From positions 20,820,356 to 20,884,355 of the forward strand of contig CM051029.1 in assembly GCA_027627225.1 (NCBI GenBank): a DNA stretch of 64,000 nt, read 5' to 3'. The DNA comes from Congeria kusceri (lineage: Eukaryota; Mollusca; Bivalvia; Myida; Dreissenidae). The notes below the pieces were generated by a model. That model saw nothing but the letters and a program-made list of their open reading frames with translations, was not told where the DNA came from and did no database searches. Made by a program: the position numbers and the translations under genes. Below are positions 1 through 22,674 of the stretch, in pieces (the stretch's first letter is position 1; each line of letters opens with the position of its first letter).

Positions 1-2717
1 TACCTGCTAGTTGTCACCACCATGTTACATCTGTCTGTGTTGAATGTATGCATGTTAACTGTAAAGCTTCATTGACCTTCGCCGAAGTTGAATTGCTTGT
101 TAATATAGGATATTCTGCCCCTTGTAAATAAATTACATAAACTAAAAATATGCAATACTTAATGTTTTTGAAATATATATTTTATGTCCATACACATGTT
201 GTATAATCAGAAACAAGAACAAGAAACTTTCGTGGACAATCTATAATGTTAGTTACATGGTAAGATTAAGTTTATAATGTAACTATGTATTAATGGTAAT
301 GCATAACACCAGTATTTTCAATTCATATATTAGTTACTTACTTACATAAAGGATATTTAACAAAACTGTCAAAGCTGTTATTCCACTTATCAATCACATC
401 GTAATGCAGCTATAACTAAACACGTCAAAACAATTTCGTGTTTGAAATCTATCAACCTCTTCACGGAGATATGACTGGTTCCGAGCATAGCTTGTATTCC
501 ATAAGTTTCACGTCACCAATAACCTTAACAACGTTCTGTAGACATATTTCTCCTTTTGCTGAATCATTTCTTTATTTTATATAGGTTATAATTTACTAAT
601 TTCAATCAATAAATATAAGTCTTTGTAAGTCATCAAGTTCCAGTCAATGGTTAAAAGATTATAAAGCATTATGATAATAAAAATACACACGTATACTGTG
701 TATTTCCAAACTAATTAGTTCAAAAACGATCCACTAAATATCTCCATTCTATTGTGGCAATTGATTCCATCTTTAAGTTAACACGAAACATGTAAAAGGC
801 TACACCTGGACCCTATTTGACGTCCAATATTTCCCAAAGAAGTTCGGTGACCCATTCGTTTTGTTAATGTTTTGGTGTAAGTATACATTGGTGCATGTAT
901 GTGCGAAGATTTAAGAAAATCTGTCGTTTGAAACAAAATATAATGGTGAATAATAAATGACTTATCATAAGGTATTATTAGTTCCCATTTGACCAACTTA
1001 AATGGCAAATCAAATTCTTTATTTTAACAGTAGATGTAGATAAAGCGCTTATTAGAAAAAAACACGTGTATATTGCCAAACAAGACATGTTTAAACATAT
1101 CAGTTGAAAGAATCATAACCTTGTTTGAAAAAAAGCTCTCCTGTATACATAGCACATTGATAATAAATCTAAACTGAAAAAAGGGGCTTCGACAGGTACT
1201 GTATTCAAAAATCAATATTTCCCGGAAAAAGCCAGTGACCCCTATTTTTAACACTGTTTTATTTTCAGTATACATTTATAAACAATATTTTAACAAAATA
1301 TGTCGTTGGGAACAAACATATATTGGTATATTTGATTAGTTATTGATGTTTTCAAAGGCATAATTAACCCCATAAAGTCTATATTAAAAGTCATTTTTAA
1401 TTGGTAACTATTAAATTGCACTTGTATATTTTCAAACGAAACAGTAAAAAAGATGCATTAAAAGATTTCCGTCTGTTTAAAAAAATGAACGCTTATATAA
1501 TTGAACATTGCTAGTCAGTGAAAAAGGGCTTCGACAGGTACCGCAATTAAACCCCAACTTGTCCTTACCAAGGCCGGTGGCCCCTATGTTTTAAGACTGT
1601 TTTAGTGTTAGGATACATTGATATATGTTTGTGCAAATTTTTTAGAAAATGTGTTGTTGGAAAAAAAAAAGGAAAATTATTTGCGAACGTCTTTTAATGA
1701 TTTTATCCAGTCGATATTCAGAGATGAGCGGATTTTAATAGACTGTTTATTATGATTGTATTTCAGTATTATCGATACCTGGCTGCATAAAATGCTATAA
1801 ACAACGTCGATGTCATCATATATATACGTACCTCATGAAAACCTTCTATTGTATAAATCTGTGTTGTGTGTTAATGTACATTATGAAACCCTAAAGAGGT
1901 AACGCTTCTTTTAAACGGGTATTCATGCACTGATTAGTATTATCGAAATAAATGCAAGTAGGTAGTATGCACAAAAGTTACTTTCATAGCGTTAGCTGTT
2001 TAGACGGAAATATTTGCAGTGTGCCTAAAGTGAATAGTAAACAATGTGTTTGTGATTTGTTGCATTGTGGATGCTGATCTTGTTTAACTGTGTTTGTGTT
2101 TCGAATATAACACTTTTTGGTTAAATTATACATTTTAGATTTGTTAACAAAACAGATGCCGTATTATATTAACAACAACATAGGTTTAAAAGAAGTTTAT
2201 GTTTTTGACATGAGCACATTTGAATTTAAAGGGGCATATTTGCAGATCGTCATATTGAAATTTCCAAACGTTTTGTCACATATTCCAAACAAAAATCAAG
2301 AAGCGAAAAAACACTCCTGATGCAAAAGTATATTGGAAGTAACGTGTCGTTTATGAGTTGTTATCAGTAGAAATGGTTACAATAATAAAGCGTTTGTAAT
2401 GCATATGATTAAATAACTTTGAGTATTTCTGTTGTTTTCGTTGAAATTGTTACATAAATAAGGTATATCAAGTGAAACATACACGACATTAATATAAATC
2501 CGCGCGACATTTGCCTGACAATTGGACATGTTAATATTAACTGTGTTGACGAGGATTTCAATTTAAGGACACAAAACAAAACAAACCAAAAATAAAGTAG
2601 TTCAACACATGTGTGTTATACAACTGTATTAAATAAATACATAGTAAAGTTAATTGAGAAATGTACTATTTAACTGACATAAATATGTTTTGTTATTTTC
2701 TATTAATTGTAACTCAG
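1..2717. other. Upstream non-coding region with a thrice-repeated unit
   Basis: No coding exon is supported here. Three diverged copies of a roughly 150-base block lie at about 790-945, 1178-1320 and 1518-1665. They share a 'ggcttcgacaggtac'-like start (copies 2 and 3), a GTGACCC/GTGGCCCC box, an ACTGTTTTA box and a GTATACATT box. Promoter elements of the receptor gene should lie in this stretch or further upstream, but none could be pinned down. Confidence 0.4.
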
Positions 2718-2749
2718 ATTGCAAGCCCCCACCTACTGATGAGCCAAAA

Positions 2750-14922
<12,173 letters not shown>

Positions 14923-15157
14923 AACAATATACAGTCTTGTTATTGGAAAACTAATATGTGAATGCATAAAGTAAGGGGCCATTTCCAACTATGTGTTTGG
15001 ATCCCAATATGCACTAACAGCAGTTTAAGTAAAAGTGTAAAGATATGGTTTACAATGTTTGCATATGTGTGATTCTGAAATATTAATCATAGAAGTACAC
15101 TGCTGAAGTGCGAATATAAGTAAAAAAAATAGAAAAAGAAAACGAACAATGAAGATG

Positions 15158-15163
15158 AATAAA
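15158..15163 (+). terminator. Candidate polyadenylation signal of the receptor gene
   Basis: AATAAA about 240 bases after the stop codon. No earlier canonical signal was seen on this strand. Position is plausible, but AATAAA is common by chance in AT-rich DNA. Confidence 0.35.
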
Positions 15164-17428
15164 TAGTTTTACCATTTAGGGATATCGACACTCAAAATGA
15201 TTGTTGTACATTTATTTCCATATATGCGAGAATACTTTTTTTTTAATTTGTCTAAGTTCCATGCTTTTCATGAATAACTGTAATTATAACACTAATATCA
15301 ATTTTAAAAAAACAACTGAACAAGTCATTTTAAGGACCGTCTATGGAACTTGTTGCGCAGTATTTGAAGTTTTCAATATATAATATATTCAAATATCTTC
15401 AAACACAAAATCACTTGGTCGGTTTCTGACCACTTATAAGTAAATTTGCACAGTAAAGTCATGCTGCGTTGATAAAATTACTTATGTTTTCTTTATTTGT
15501 TGACCCACATTAATTAGTGTCTTCATTAAATCTTGATACCACAAACTCGTAGTAAAGGTTTATCAGACGCGCCTCGGAATTGAAATACAGCACTGATAGA
15601 AATAAAAGGATTTCTCCATATGAATGTTATGATCATTTATTCATGACTAAATCCACGTGAATTGCATGGGAATATCTTCCGAGCGCACTACAGAGGTGAA
15701 TGTAGAATGTGTGCAAGAGATTGTTAGATACCTTGCTGGTTGTAATCTTGTTATTCTAGCGCAAACCGTTAACAAGTGAAGAACCCCGCAGGTGTGACAG
15801 GTGCTTGATTTAAATATGCCTGATATATACTATATCAAATTCTGATCGCGTTAGAGTTAAGTTGTATATACGTATTTAAAACAGTTATCGTTTTTAGTAT
15901 ATTGTTTTTTTTATGTGTGCATTTGCTGATTCTGATCAGTTTTCCATACATAATATAATATGCTATTTATACATTCACAAGCAAATGCATTCACATGGTA
16001 TCCTACATTCAAGTTAATACACTAACAGTGCACACAAAGAGTGAATGAAGTTCTACAGATTTAATCAGATCTGTACATGCTGATGTGATGTTGTTTGTTG
16101 ATGGTCTGATATGTTTGTACACTGTATAGCTTGATATTATTATATTTGTATGTTTTGAATGTTATTTTCATTGCATATCACAAGTATATGCTTAACTTTA
16201 ATTGATCAACGTTTTATATTTCAATGACATTGTGTTCAATATAATATATTGTTCATTGCATATAACATTACGGTATGAACCTATATTAAGTATGTATTGA
16301 CAAAACTACAAATGAATTTTTAGACCGGCAATCGTATTTTATGTTTTGACAACATTTATGATACCAGGATTTACGAAAAATAAAGTAAAACATTCTTACC
16401 GCATTTTTTTTTTTTTAAACAAGTGAAGAGAATCTTAAATCAGTTTATCTTAAAAATCAGTTCCAATTAAGTCAAATATACATTACGTTGTTATGCTAAA
16501 ACAGTCTATTAAAACTGATATTCTTTTAAAATACAGCACGTGTTTAGAAGACGATATCTTGTGTAAAATATGGACCAAACCGAAAATGATTGGCAGATTC
16601 TAGTGCCAAAGATAATTTGTATTAAGCGGAAATAATGGCAGAGAATAGCGGTATGCGGAGTTTTCCCATTAGAAGTATTTGCGACACCGCTTAGCCAGTA
16701 GTAAGTAAATTGTACTTCATTATATAAACCTCATATATGTTGTTTAAAACTGTCATATCCTTAAATCTGTTAAGAAAAAAAAACAAAAACATAAATTAAT
16801 GCGTTGAAGAGGAATTGTCAATGATACACATGAACGTTTTTATGTGAGGACTGATTCTACAAGCGATTTGTTTTAAATTATTGTTAACATCTTTTAACAA
16901 TGCCATTTAAACCAAAACTGGCAAATCAAAGAAACAACTATTGGAAGTAAACATTGTCAAGCTCAGTTCTAGAGCAAAGCACACTATCCAAGTCTTACGT
17001 TTAAAATGTTTATCAAGTAGGGTTGCTTTTTCAATTTGCATTATATATGTAGGCCTAAGCAACTGGAAAAATTATCAACAAACTATACGTGAATTGCTAT
17101 ATAAATCTATGTCACTTTTTAATAACACATATATTTGTTTTCATTGAAGTTGAATAAAGTTCGCTTTACCATACCGGTTAACAATCCAAAGTATATTTAC
17201 GTACGTAATGTGATAATTGAACACATAGTCTAAATGTATATGTATCACCAGTAACAAGCAGATCAACAATTGGATATCAATCACAAGTATATTGATACAT
17301 TAACAAACTAAGGATATAAGGCTAATAAAAAACACACTGATATTGTTAGATAACTTAAGATATAGCACCATTCCAATCGTAGCATCAACACTCTGAAAAC
17401 ACATGTACAATACAGCAAGTGATGATCT

Positions 17429-17536
17429 GCAAATGTTAACAAAAGGCTGAATAGTAGAAAATGATGTAGCAAATGTTAACAAAAGGCTAAATATTAGCAA
17501 ATGATGTGGCAAATGTTAACATAAAGCTGAATAGTA
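17429..17536. repeat. 40 bp tandem repeat, about 2.7 copies
   Basis: Units begin with GCAAATGTTAAC at 17429, 17469 and 17509, an exact 40-base period, with small changes between copies. Confidence 0.85.
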
Positions 17537-18534
17537 CCACAAACAAGTATGCGAAGGGCACTAGATCATTGTTTGCAAAAGTATAAACATAATTCTAAAT
17601 ATGGACTTGCCAGTGATTGCTTACATCAATTAGACAGTATTAAACTATCTGGCAGCTTTTGAATACATATAATATACACATATACTATATCTTGCATGCA
17701 ATAATCAATTATATTGATGACATTAATGAGATCAACAGTCTGAGCACTTTAAAACATTAAATGGTCATATTGCCTCACCCCATGGCTTACACGAGTCTTC
17801 AGTATGAAATACCACGAACATTTTTTACATTATGTATAACTTATAGAAGGGTTAATCATACCTATCAGATGCGAGCCTATTATATCCTCTTGTTTGTATA
17901 ACACATACTTCCTATTGGGTAATAAATAATTGTCATACACTGTGCATGAGTCAAGTGACCCAACCAACGGAAACCCATGGAGAAATTCCATACCGTACAA
18001 GTGACCTGGAACACCCCAATACACATGTGTATATATTACCGTTGTTTTCGGCAGTAATATGACAAGAAGGGTTTTTCTATGTCTACAGTACAACAAAAAT
18101 ATATTTTTTTACCAACTGATACAAACATTAGTTCATTATTTTCGATGTTTTATCGCGGTGAATAAACCGTACCCAGTTTCTGCAACCAGTGTTCAGGTAG
18201 CTAAAGAAAATAAAGTGAACAGTTTATACAGTACTAACTAGACCTGTTCGCTGAAGCCAACCCCGTATTGAAAGTCAATCCGAGTCGTAACATATTTATG
18301 TCACTCTATAAATCCATAAATTTGCAATTTCTGAAGGAAATCATTACATATACAAGCAAGTCAATATAAACGTTAACTTGTGGCGTGTTTTTAGAATATA
18401 AATTGTGCTGCATTTTAAAAGGATCGGAAAAATCGAAAAATACAACATACAAACAGAAACGTCATCACTTCGATTAGGAGACGGACTACAGAGGACACCC
18501 TGCACTATGGTACGGGAATGCCGGTGATTTCAAG

Positions 18535-18624
18535 TTAAAACTACTGTCTATACAAATCCAGGGGATGCGACAATTTACTTTGCAGTGAAAGAAAGAGCCA
18601 ACTGATATACGCAAGGACTTATAT
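18535..18624 (+). pseudogene. PTP juxtamembrane-like exon with TGA
   Basis: A 90-base block with AG/GTAAGT borders and phase 1 ends. It reads KTTVYTNPGDATIYFAVKE, like the juxtamembrane part of molluscan receptor PTPs. TGA at 18603-18605 interrupts it, and its end phase does not match the next exon. Confidence 0.4.
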
Positions 18625-19023
18625 GTAAGTGCGATTAACTTTATTGCATTTGAACGTTTTGTATTGACAGCACGAGGTGTGTATTCTAACTATTCGGATG
18701 GATATGAATTGCAACATAACAATGAACATATAAAGAACGTTAATACAGTTTTGTACTTGTTTATCTTAGATTTAATGTATCCTTTTTTGATTTATGGGAT
18801 ACGTATTTATTAAAAAAACATTGTCCGTCCAATCAACAGTTATATTCTATTAACATATTAGTCTTAGTGCGGAATTTACTTGTTATTAATAGTGGTTGCA
18901 ACATTCATCATTAATAATGTTCGAAAAAACGTCTTTTCTTATCAAGCCACAAACATTTTTTGAAGGTAATCTATATATTTATAACTTTGTATGTATTGAC
19001 CGATACCATCTTCAATTTTTCAG

Positions 19024-19111
19024 TCACTGGACACAGGACTAAAATATGAAACATCCGCTGCACGTAGCAAGGTCAATGTACCAAAGAACCGCAATAGGAA
19101 TATGTATCCGT
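19024..19111 (+). pseudogene. PTP D1 exon, KNR loop start
   Basis: Reads GLKYETSAARSKVNVPKNRN then NMYP, aligning with the N-terminal PTP motif KNRYxNILPYD. Acceptor TTTTTCAG and donor GTAATT, ending in phase 1. Confidence 0.75.
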
Positions 19112-19228
19112 GTAATTGGCCTATGTAATATCTTTCCTCAATAGGTTTATTGCAATACGCGTGAGAATGATTAATTACCCAAAACTGCATCTGAAGTTGT
19201 TTGATGTTGGATTTAAAATATATTGAAG

Positions 19229-19305
19229 ATGACAAAAACCGAGTTAAACTGCCTCCCATTCATGGGGAAGAAGACTCCAATTTCATCAACGCCAGTTTTA
19301 TTGAT
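19229..19305 (+). pseudogene. PTP D1 exon, phosphotyrosine loop and NxINA motif
   Basis: Joins in frame to the previous block to give YDKNRVKLPPIHGEEDSNF followed by INASFID, matching the D/ENxYINAxxxxG core of PTP domains. Ends in phase 0. Confidence 0.75.
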
Positions 19306-19408
19306 GTAATCCATGCATTTTATTCATGCATTTATATCATATAGTTGTTGACGTAATATCTTTTTGAAAAAGAACATATGACGTGCTGTAAAAATGTTTC
19401 TTTTTCAG

Positions 19409-19445
19409 GGTTACGAAAAACCGAAGAAATACATTGCAGCGCAAG
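19409..19445 (+). pseudogene. PTP D1 exon, YIAxQG motif
   Basis: A 37-base exon reading GYEKPKKYIAAQ with acceptor TTTTTCAG and donor GTAATA. Matches the conserved GYxxPxxYIAxQGP segment, which continues into the next exon. Confidence 0.75.
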
Positions 19446-19621
19446 GTAATATCGTTGTTTGTCATTTAGTCAGAAATGTATCTGTGAAGACCTCCTGTAG
19501 CTATTTTAGTAATACAATATACGACATACATTCATATAAGCTACACTTTAGCTGTTGTATTAATTTATATCACAACAACACTGTAATCCATATGCAGAAG
19601 TCAGTTTGTGGTAATTGACAG

Positions 19622-19715
19622 GACCGTTAGAACGTACGATACCTGATATATGGCGAATGATAGCTGCAGAACAAAAGTTGTGGCAATGGTGACAAATACA
19701 GTCGAAGATGGAAAG
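19622..19715 (+). pseudogene. PTP D1 exon, DxWRM motif, frameshifted
   Basis: Begins GPLERTIPDIWRMI. After a short A-run at 19673-19676 the family pattern (VVAMVTNTVEDGK) continues in a different frame. One extra base would restore the phase-0 end required by the next exon, so this is a one-base loss. The in-frame reading stops at TGA. Confidence 0.7.
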
Positions 19716-20026
19716 GTATGCATTTGTTTGGGTTTTAGCTTCAACTGTTTTTAAAATGTAATCAAATACCGTTTTTTAGTGTGTTGTTTTTTCACCTTAC
19801 TACTCCGCTTTAACATGAGATGTTAATATTTTAGAAAAAAAACTTCTGAGAGTATAATGGAATGAATGTCAAATAATTTAAAATACCGTATTAATAGTAA
19901 CTTAAATACTGTCCTTCTGAATGGAAAGATAGTGTGTTACTAAACGTCCAATGATAACAAAGTGGCAGGATTACAGAAATCATGATACTTTTGGTCTGTG
20001 TAAATGGAGTAATGTTGTGTTTTTAG

Positions 20027-20152
20027 AGGAAGTGCTTCCAATATTGGCCAGACGATACTCTAAACCCATGCCAGTATGGCGATTTCAAGAGAACATTGAT
20101 TCAACAAAAAAAGTATGCCGACTTCGTGATATGGAAACAACAATGTTCAAAG
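20027..20152 (+). pseudogene. PTP D1 exon, KCxQYWP motif
   Basis: Reads RKCFQYWPDDTLNPCQYGDF and on to QKKYADFVIWKQQCSK, matching the KCxxYWP...YGxFxVxL region. 126 bases, phase 0 at both ends. The donor GTTGCA is weak. Confidence 0.75.
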
Positions 20153-20287
20153 GTTGCATTCGTTACAGTAATACATTTGCATTTTGTATTATTTACACCT
20201 CCAGTATGTTGTAGAGCATCAGATATTGTTTTGATCGTTATTTTTCTATTGCTTTCAATCACAAATATGTTTTATGCTACTTTCAAG

Positions 20288-20442
20288 GCAAACTCCAAGA
20301 AAGTACACACAGTTTACTAATGTCACTTTACTGCCTGGCCCGACAAAGATGTATCGGATACAGCGCTGTCGTTGTTACAGTTCTGGCGCAAAGTTCGTTC
20401 TCATGCGAACACTGGGACGAGTCCATGGATTGTGCATTGCAG
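20288..20442 (+). pseudogene. PTP D1 exon, WPD loop and catalytic His-Cys, with TAA
   Basis: Contains HFTAWPDKDV with the WPD general-acid aspartate, LLQFWRKVR, and PWIVHC ending two bases into the next codon. A TAA at 20318-20320 lies in frame, in about nine extra bases just before HFTAWPD; a repeated TTTACT there suggests a small duplication. Confidence 0.75.
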
Positions 20443-20576
20443 GTAATTCATTTTATTTCATATACGGGTAAGTAGTTACATCGTGTTTTTGTTGTTGTTG
20501 CTTTTTGTTGGTTTTGGTGTGTTTTCCATGTCTTTCGCACAGGGATGGACCTATGTTAACGCTTGCAACTTTACAG

Positions 20577-20693
20577 CGCTGGCGTTGGAATGACGGGAAC
20601 GTGTATTGCTCTGGATTACCTGTGTGATCATATAAAGGCTGTACAGGAAAGTAACGTGCATGACGCTGTTAAAGCACTGAGGGAACAACGCTG
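20577..20693 (+). pseudogene. PTP D1 exon, P-loop with Arg to Met
   Basis: Completes the signature as HC-SAGVGMTG instead of HCxAGxGRTG: the phosphate-binding arginine is methionine (ATG 20590-20592, one base from AGG). It continues TCIALDYLCDHIKAV and ALREQR, as in normal PTPs. TGA at 20695-20697 follows just past a weak GTGACA donor. Confidence 0.75.
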
Positions 20694-20825
20694 GTGACAC
20701 ATTTTAAAATAAGCTTTGAGTTTTACCCATGCCCATCAGTGTTTCTGATGAATTGTTTAATTCGTGTTAAGCATTTACGAATATTCAAACTATCATAATA
20801 AATGAATAATTCTTTCGAAACAGAG

Positions 20826-20949
20826 CCAGTTACTGTACCTACATGAAGTTCTCTGTGAAGCATTGGATCCAATAGGATTTGTTGCCCAGAACAAGGAATA
20901 TCTAGCGAAATGTTCATTGATACATAGCCGCATTGGAAGCGACTTTAAG
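20826..20949 (+). pseudogene. PTP D1 C-terminal exon / D1-D2 linker
   Basis: Reads QLLYLHEVLCEAL then KEYLAKCSLIHSRIGSDFK, the SQYxFLHxxLxE end of D1 plus linker. The residues that normally link QR to QY (MVQT-like) are missing between this block and the previous one. Confidence 0.65.
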
Positions 20950-21146
20950 GTAAGACTTCTTCTTGGCGAAGCTGTTGAGATCAGGTAAATACTAAAAGTA
21001 CTTCTGAAGACTGAGCAGTTAAGAATATAGTTCAACGATTGTTTCTAACTAATTACTTTAGCTTTACTTGTGTAGTTAAGGTGTTATTCGAATTGATGTA
21101 TTGTTGACTAAAAGTTGGTTGTTGTTGTCTTTTTTCATAATTCTAG

Positions 21147-21210
21147 CGACTTCGCGAGGCCGAGGATTATAACGCGAAATACGCGGCGGGTAATGACACA
21201 CTTGCCGTGG
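21147..21210 (+). pseudogene. PTP interdomain linker exon
   Basis: Reads RLREAEDYNAKYAAGNDTLA with AG/GTAAGA borders, phase 0 to 1, continuing the D1-D2 linker helix region. Confidence 0.55.
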
Positions 21211-21323
21211 GTAAGATCGGACAATACAATTCTTCATGTTTAAATACTGGCTGTCAATAACATAACCAATTCCTTTACCAATTTATTCGCTAATATTGAA
21301 TGATCAGTTGCAACTTTCAAAAG

Positions 21324-21394
21324 CTAGATTTCGACCAATGCTGCTTTATTCTGCATCAGGAGATCGCAACTTCACCAACGCAGTCTACATCTCG
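21324..21394 (+). pseudogene. PTP D2 exon, RFRPMLLY...NAVYIS
   Basis: Corresponds to the D2 version of the RVxLLYxxGxSDYINAVFV segment. An AG acceptor directly before it keeps frame from the linker exon. The exon ends in phase 0 at GTAAGT. Confidence 0.6.
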
Positions 21395-21535
21395 GTAAGT
21401 TGTTTCAGTGGACTATTTGACATGTCCAAATTTAAAGTGTTTTTATTAAAATTGTTGATATGTCTATTAAAAAGTTTGCTAATTACGGTACATCAAAATA
21501 AATGATGTTTCTCGCCGTGAGTTGTTTTATTACAG

Positions 21536-21658
21536 ACTTTCCGAGAACAAAAGACATTTATTTTTACTCCTTCAACCACCAAGGACAGCACAGATGTGGA
21601 TTTCCTTTGGCTATTACATGACTACAAACTGACAACAATTGTGATCCTGAATGAACAG
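21536..21658 (+). pseudogene. PTP D2 exon, QKxFI...DFLWLLHDY
   Basis: Reads TFREQKTFIFTPSTTKDSTD then VDFLWLLHDYKLTTIVILNE, the D2 equivalent of QKxFIxTQxPLxxTxxDFWRLVxDxxxxxIVML. 123 bases, open, phase 0 at both ends. Confidence 0.7.
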
Positions 21659-21854
21659 GTAAACTCGCGATTTTATTTTATTTTCTAACAGGTGAAATTG
21701 TATAGTATCATACCGGTATCAGAACAACACTTGTAAAAGCTTATATACCATTAAGAAATACCAAATAATTAGGCTACGAAAGCGTTGGAACAGTTTTGTA
21801 TTTTTATTACATTGTAACTTACATATGTTTCAATGCTTTTGTTATCGTTTTCAG

Positions 21855-22007
21855 CACGACAGTTTTGACGTTCGAGTGTTCCATGTCACGCTATGGCCAA
21901 ACTGTGCAAGGTGTGTACACCAAGGTGTGCAAGAAGTCTGACATACTGCATATTTTGATTGGCGCCCAAGACGCGATGACTGGTGGTCCAGTAGTGGTTC
22001 AGTGTCG
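21855..22007 (+). pseudogene. PTP D2 exon, WPN loop to VVVQC, frameshifted
   Basis: Starts VRVFHVTLWPN in the entry frame, with Asn replacing the WPD aspartate. The second half, ILHILIGAQDAMTGGPVVVQ plus C, lies in another frame. A TGA interrupts the entry frame. Donor GTGAGT. Confidence 0.65.
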
Positions 22008-22291
22008 GTGAGTGATTGATTATATGTAAAGCATATGTAATGACAGTGTGGGAAGTGACTGGGTATGAATGAATCTGAAGTCACTGTTGTATAATTATTA
22101 GGATGTTTCAAGTTTTTTTGTCAATTATAACATAATTACATGTCTAAAAGAGCGTACGTATAAAGTGCGCATTTATTTATCATTTCTTCTTCTTCTTTGT
22201 GTTAACCTTTAGTTGCTTCCATTATCATTAGCTGAATATTAATGAATGCTGCTTTTGTTTCTTAATAAGCTTAATAAGTATTTATATTTAG

Positions 22292-22500
22292 TGATGGCTA
22301 CACTCGCAGTGGTCTGTTCGCGGTCTTCTGGTGCATTGTGACGAGGATAAAACGGGACGGAGAAGTGGCAGTGGCAGAATCCTTGACGATGACCAAATGT
22401 CGATGCCATCCCTAATGAGGAAGAAACTTATCTGCAGTGCCTGTTCCACTGCAATTACTAGATTATTCTTCAGGACGTGTTTGGAAATACATGCACATAT
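22292..22500 (+). pseudogene. PTP D2 exon, CX5R loop
   Basis: Completes QC-RDGYTRSGLFAVFWCI and continues VTRIKRDGEVAVAESLTMTK. The cysteine and CX5R spacing are kept, unlike D1. It then runs into TAA TGA; a PTP-like NEEETYLQCLFHCNY follows in another frame. The end of the exon is uncertain. Confidence 0.6.
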
Positions 22501-22602
22501 ATCAATGGTAGTATCAATGGTAGTATGTCTTTGGCATGCTTTGAAGACTTATAAAAATGCATACAAATGTTTTTTTTTAAATATTTTATATTTCTTTTAC
22601 AG

Positions 22603-22674
22603 GAGCACTATCGCTTTTGTCGCGAGTTCGCAAACGAATATACAGAAAGATGTATGACATACGAAAACACATAG
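22603..22674 (+). pseudogene. Possible last PTP exon
   Basis: After acceptor TTTTACAG the frame reads EHYRFCREFANEYTERC and stops at TAG 22672-22674, resembling the EQYxFCxxxxxEY end of PTP domains. Another frame is also open here, so the assignment is tentative. Confidence 0.45.

Larger units (their letters stand above)
14923..18534. other. Intergenic region between receptor and phosphatase remnant
   Basis: No coding exon is supported. It contains the receptor 3' UTR, a 40 bp tandem repeat (17429-17536) and AT-rich sequence with homopolymer runs. Short open frames here lack any recognisable motif. Confidence 0.5.
18535..22674 (+). pseudogene. Tandem (D1-D2) receptor-type protein tyrosine phosphatase remnant
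   Basis: About 15 exon-like blocks with splice borders spell a receptor PTP cytoplasmic region: KNRNRNMYP/YDKNRVKLPP, FINASFIDGYEKPKKYIAAQ, GPLERTIPDIWRMI, KCFQYWPDD, HFTAWPDKDV, VHCSAGVGMTGT for D1, then ALREQR, NAVYIS, TFREQKTFIF, VRVFHVTLWPN, GGPVVVQC, RDGYTRSGLF for an inactive-type D2. Active members remove phosphate from tyrosines at the membrane. Lesions: TGA at 18603-18605, an A-run slip near 19673, TAA at 20318-20320, TGA at 20695-20697 unless spliced out, and frameshifts inside the exons at 21855 and 22292. The D1 P-loop arginine is ATG (20590-20592). No transmembrane exon or ectodomain was found upstream. Pseudogene is the best reading; a poorly assembled real gene is the alternative. 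Confidence 0.75.

Noticed and set aside
17830..18096. Antisense 88-codon frame
   Set aside because: No motif and no splice signals; it lies in the AT-rich intergenic region.
19020..19259. Antisense frame over the PTP exons
   Set aside because: Shadow of the plus-strand PTP exons at 19024-19111 and 19229-19305.
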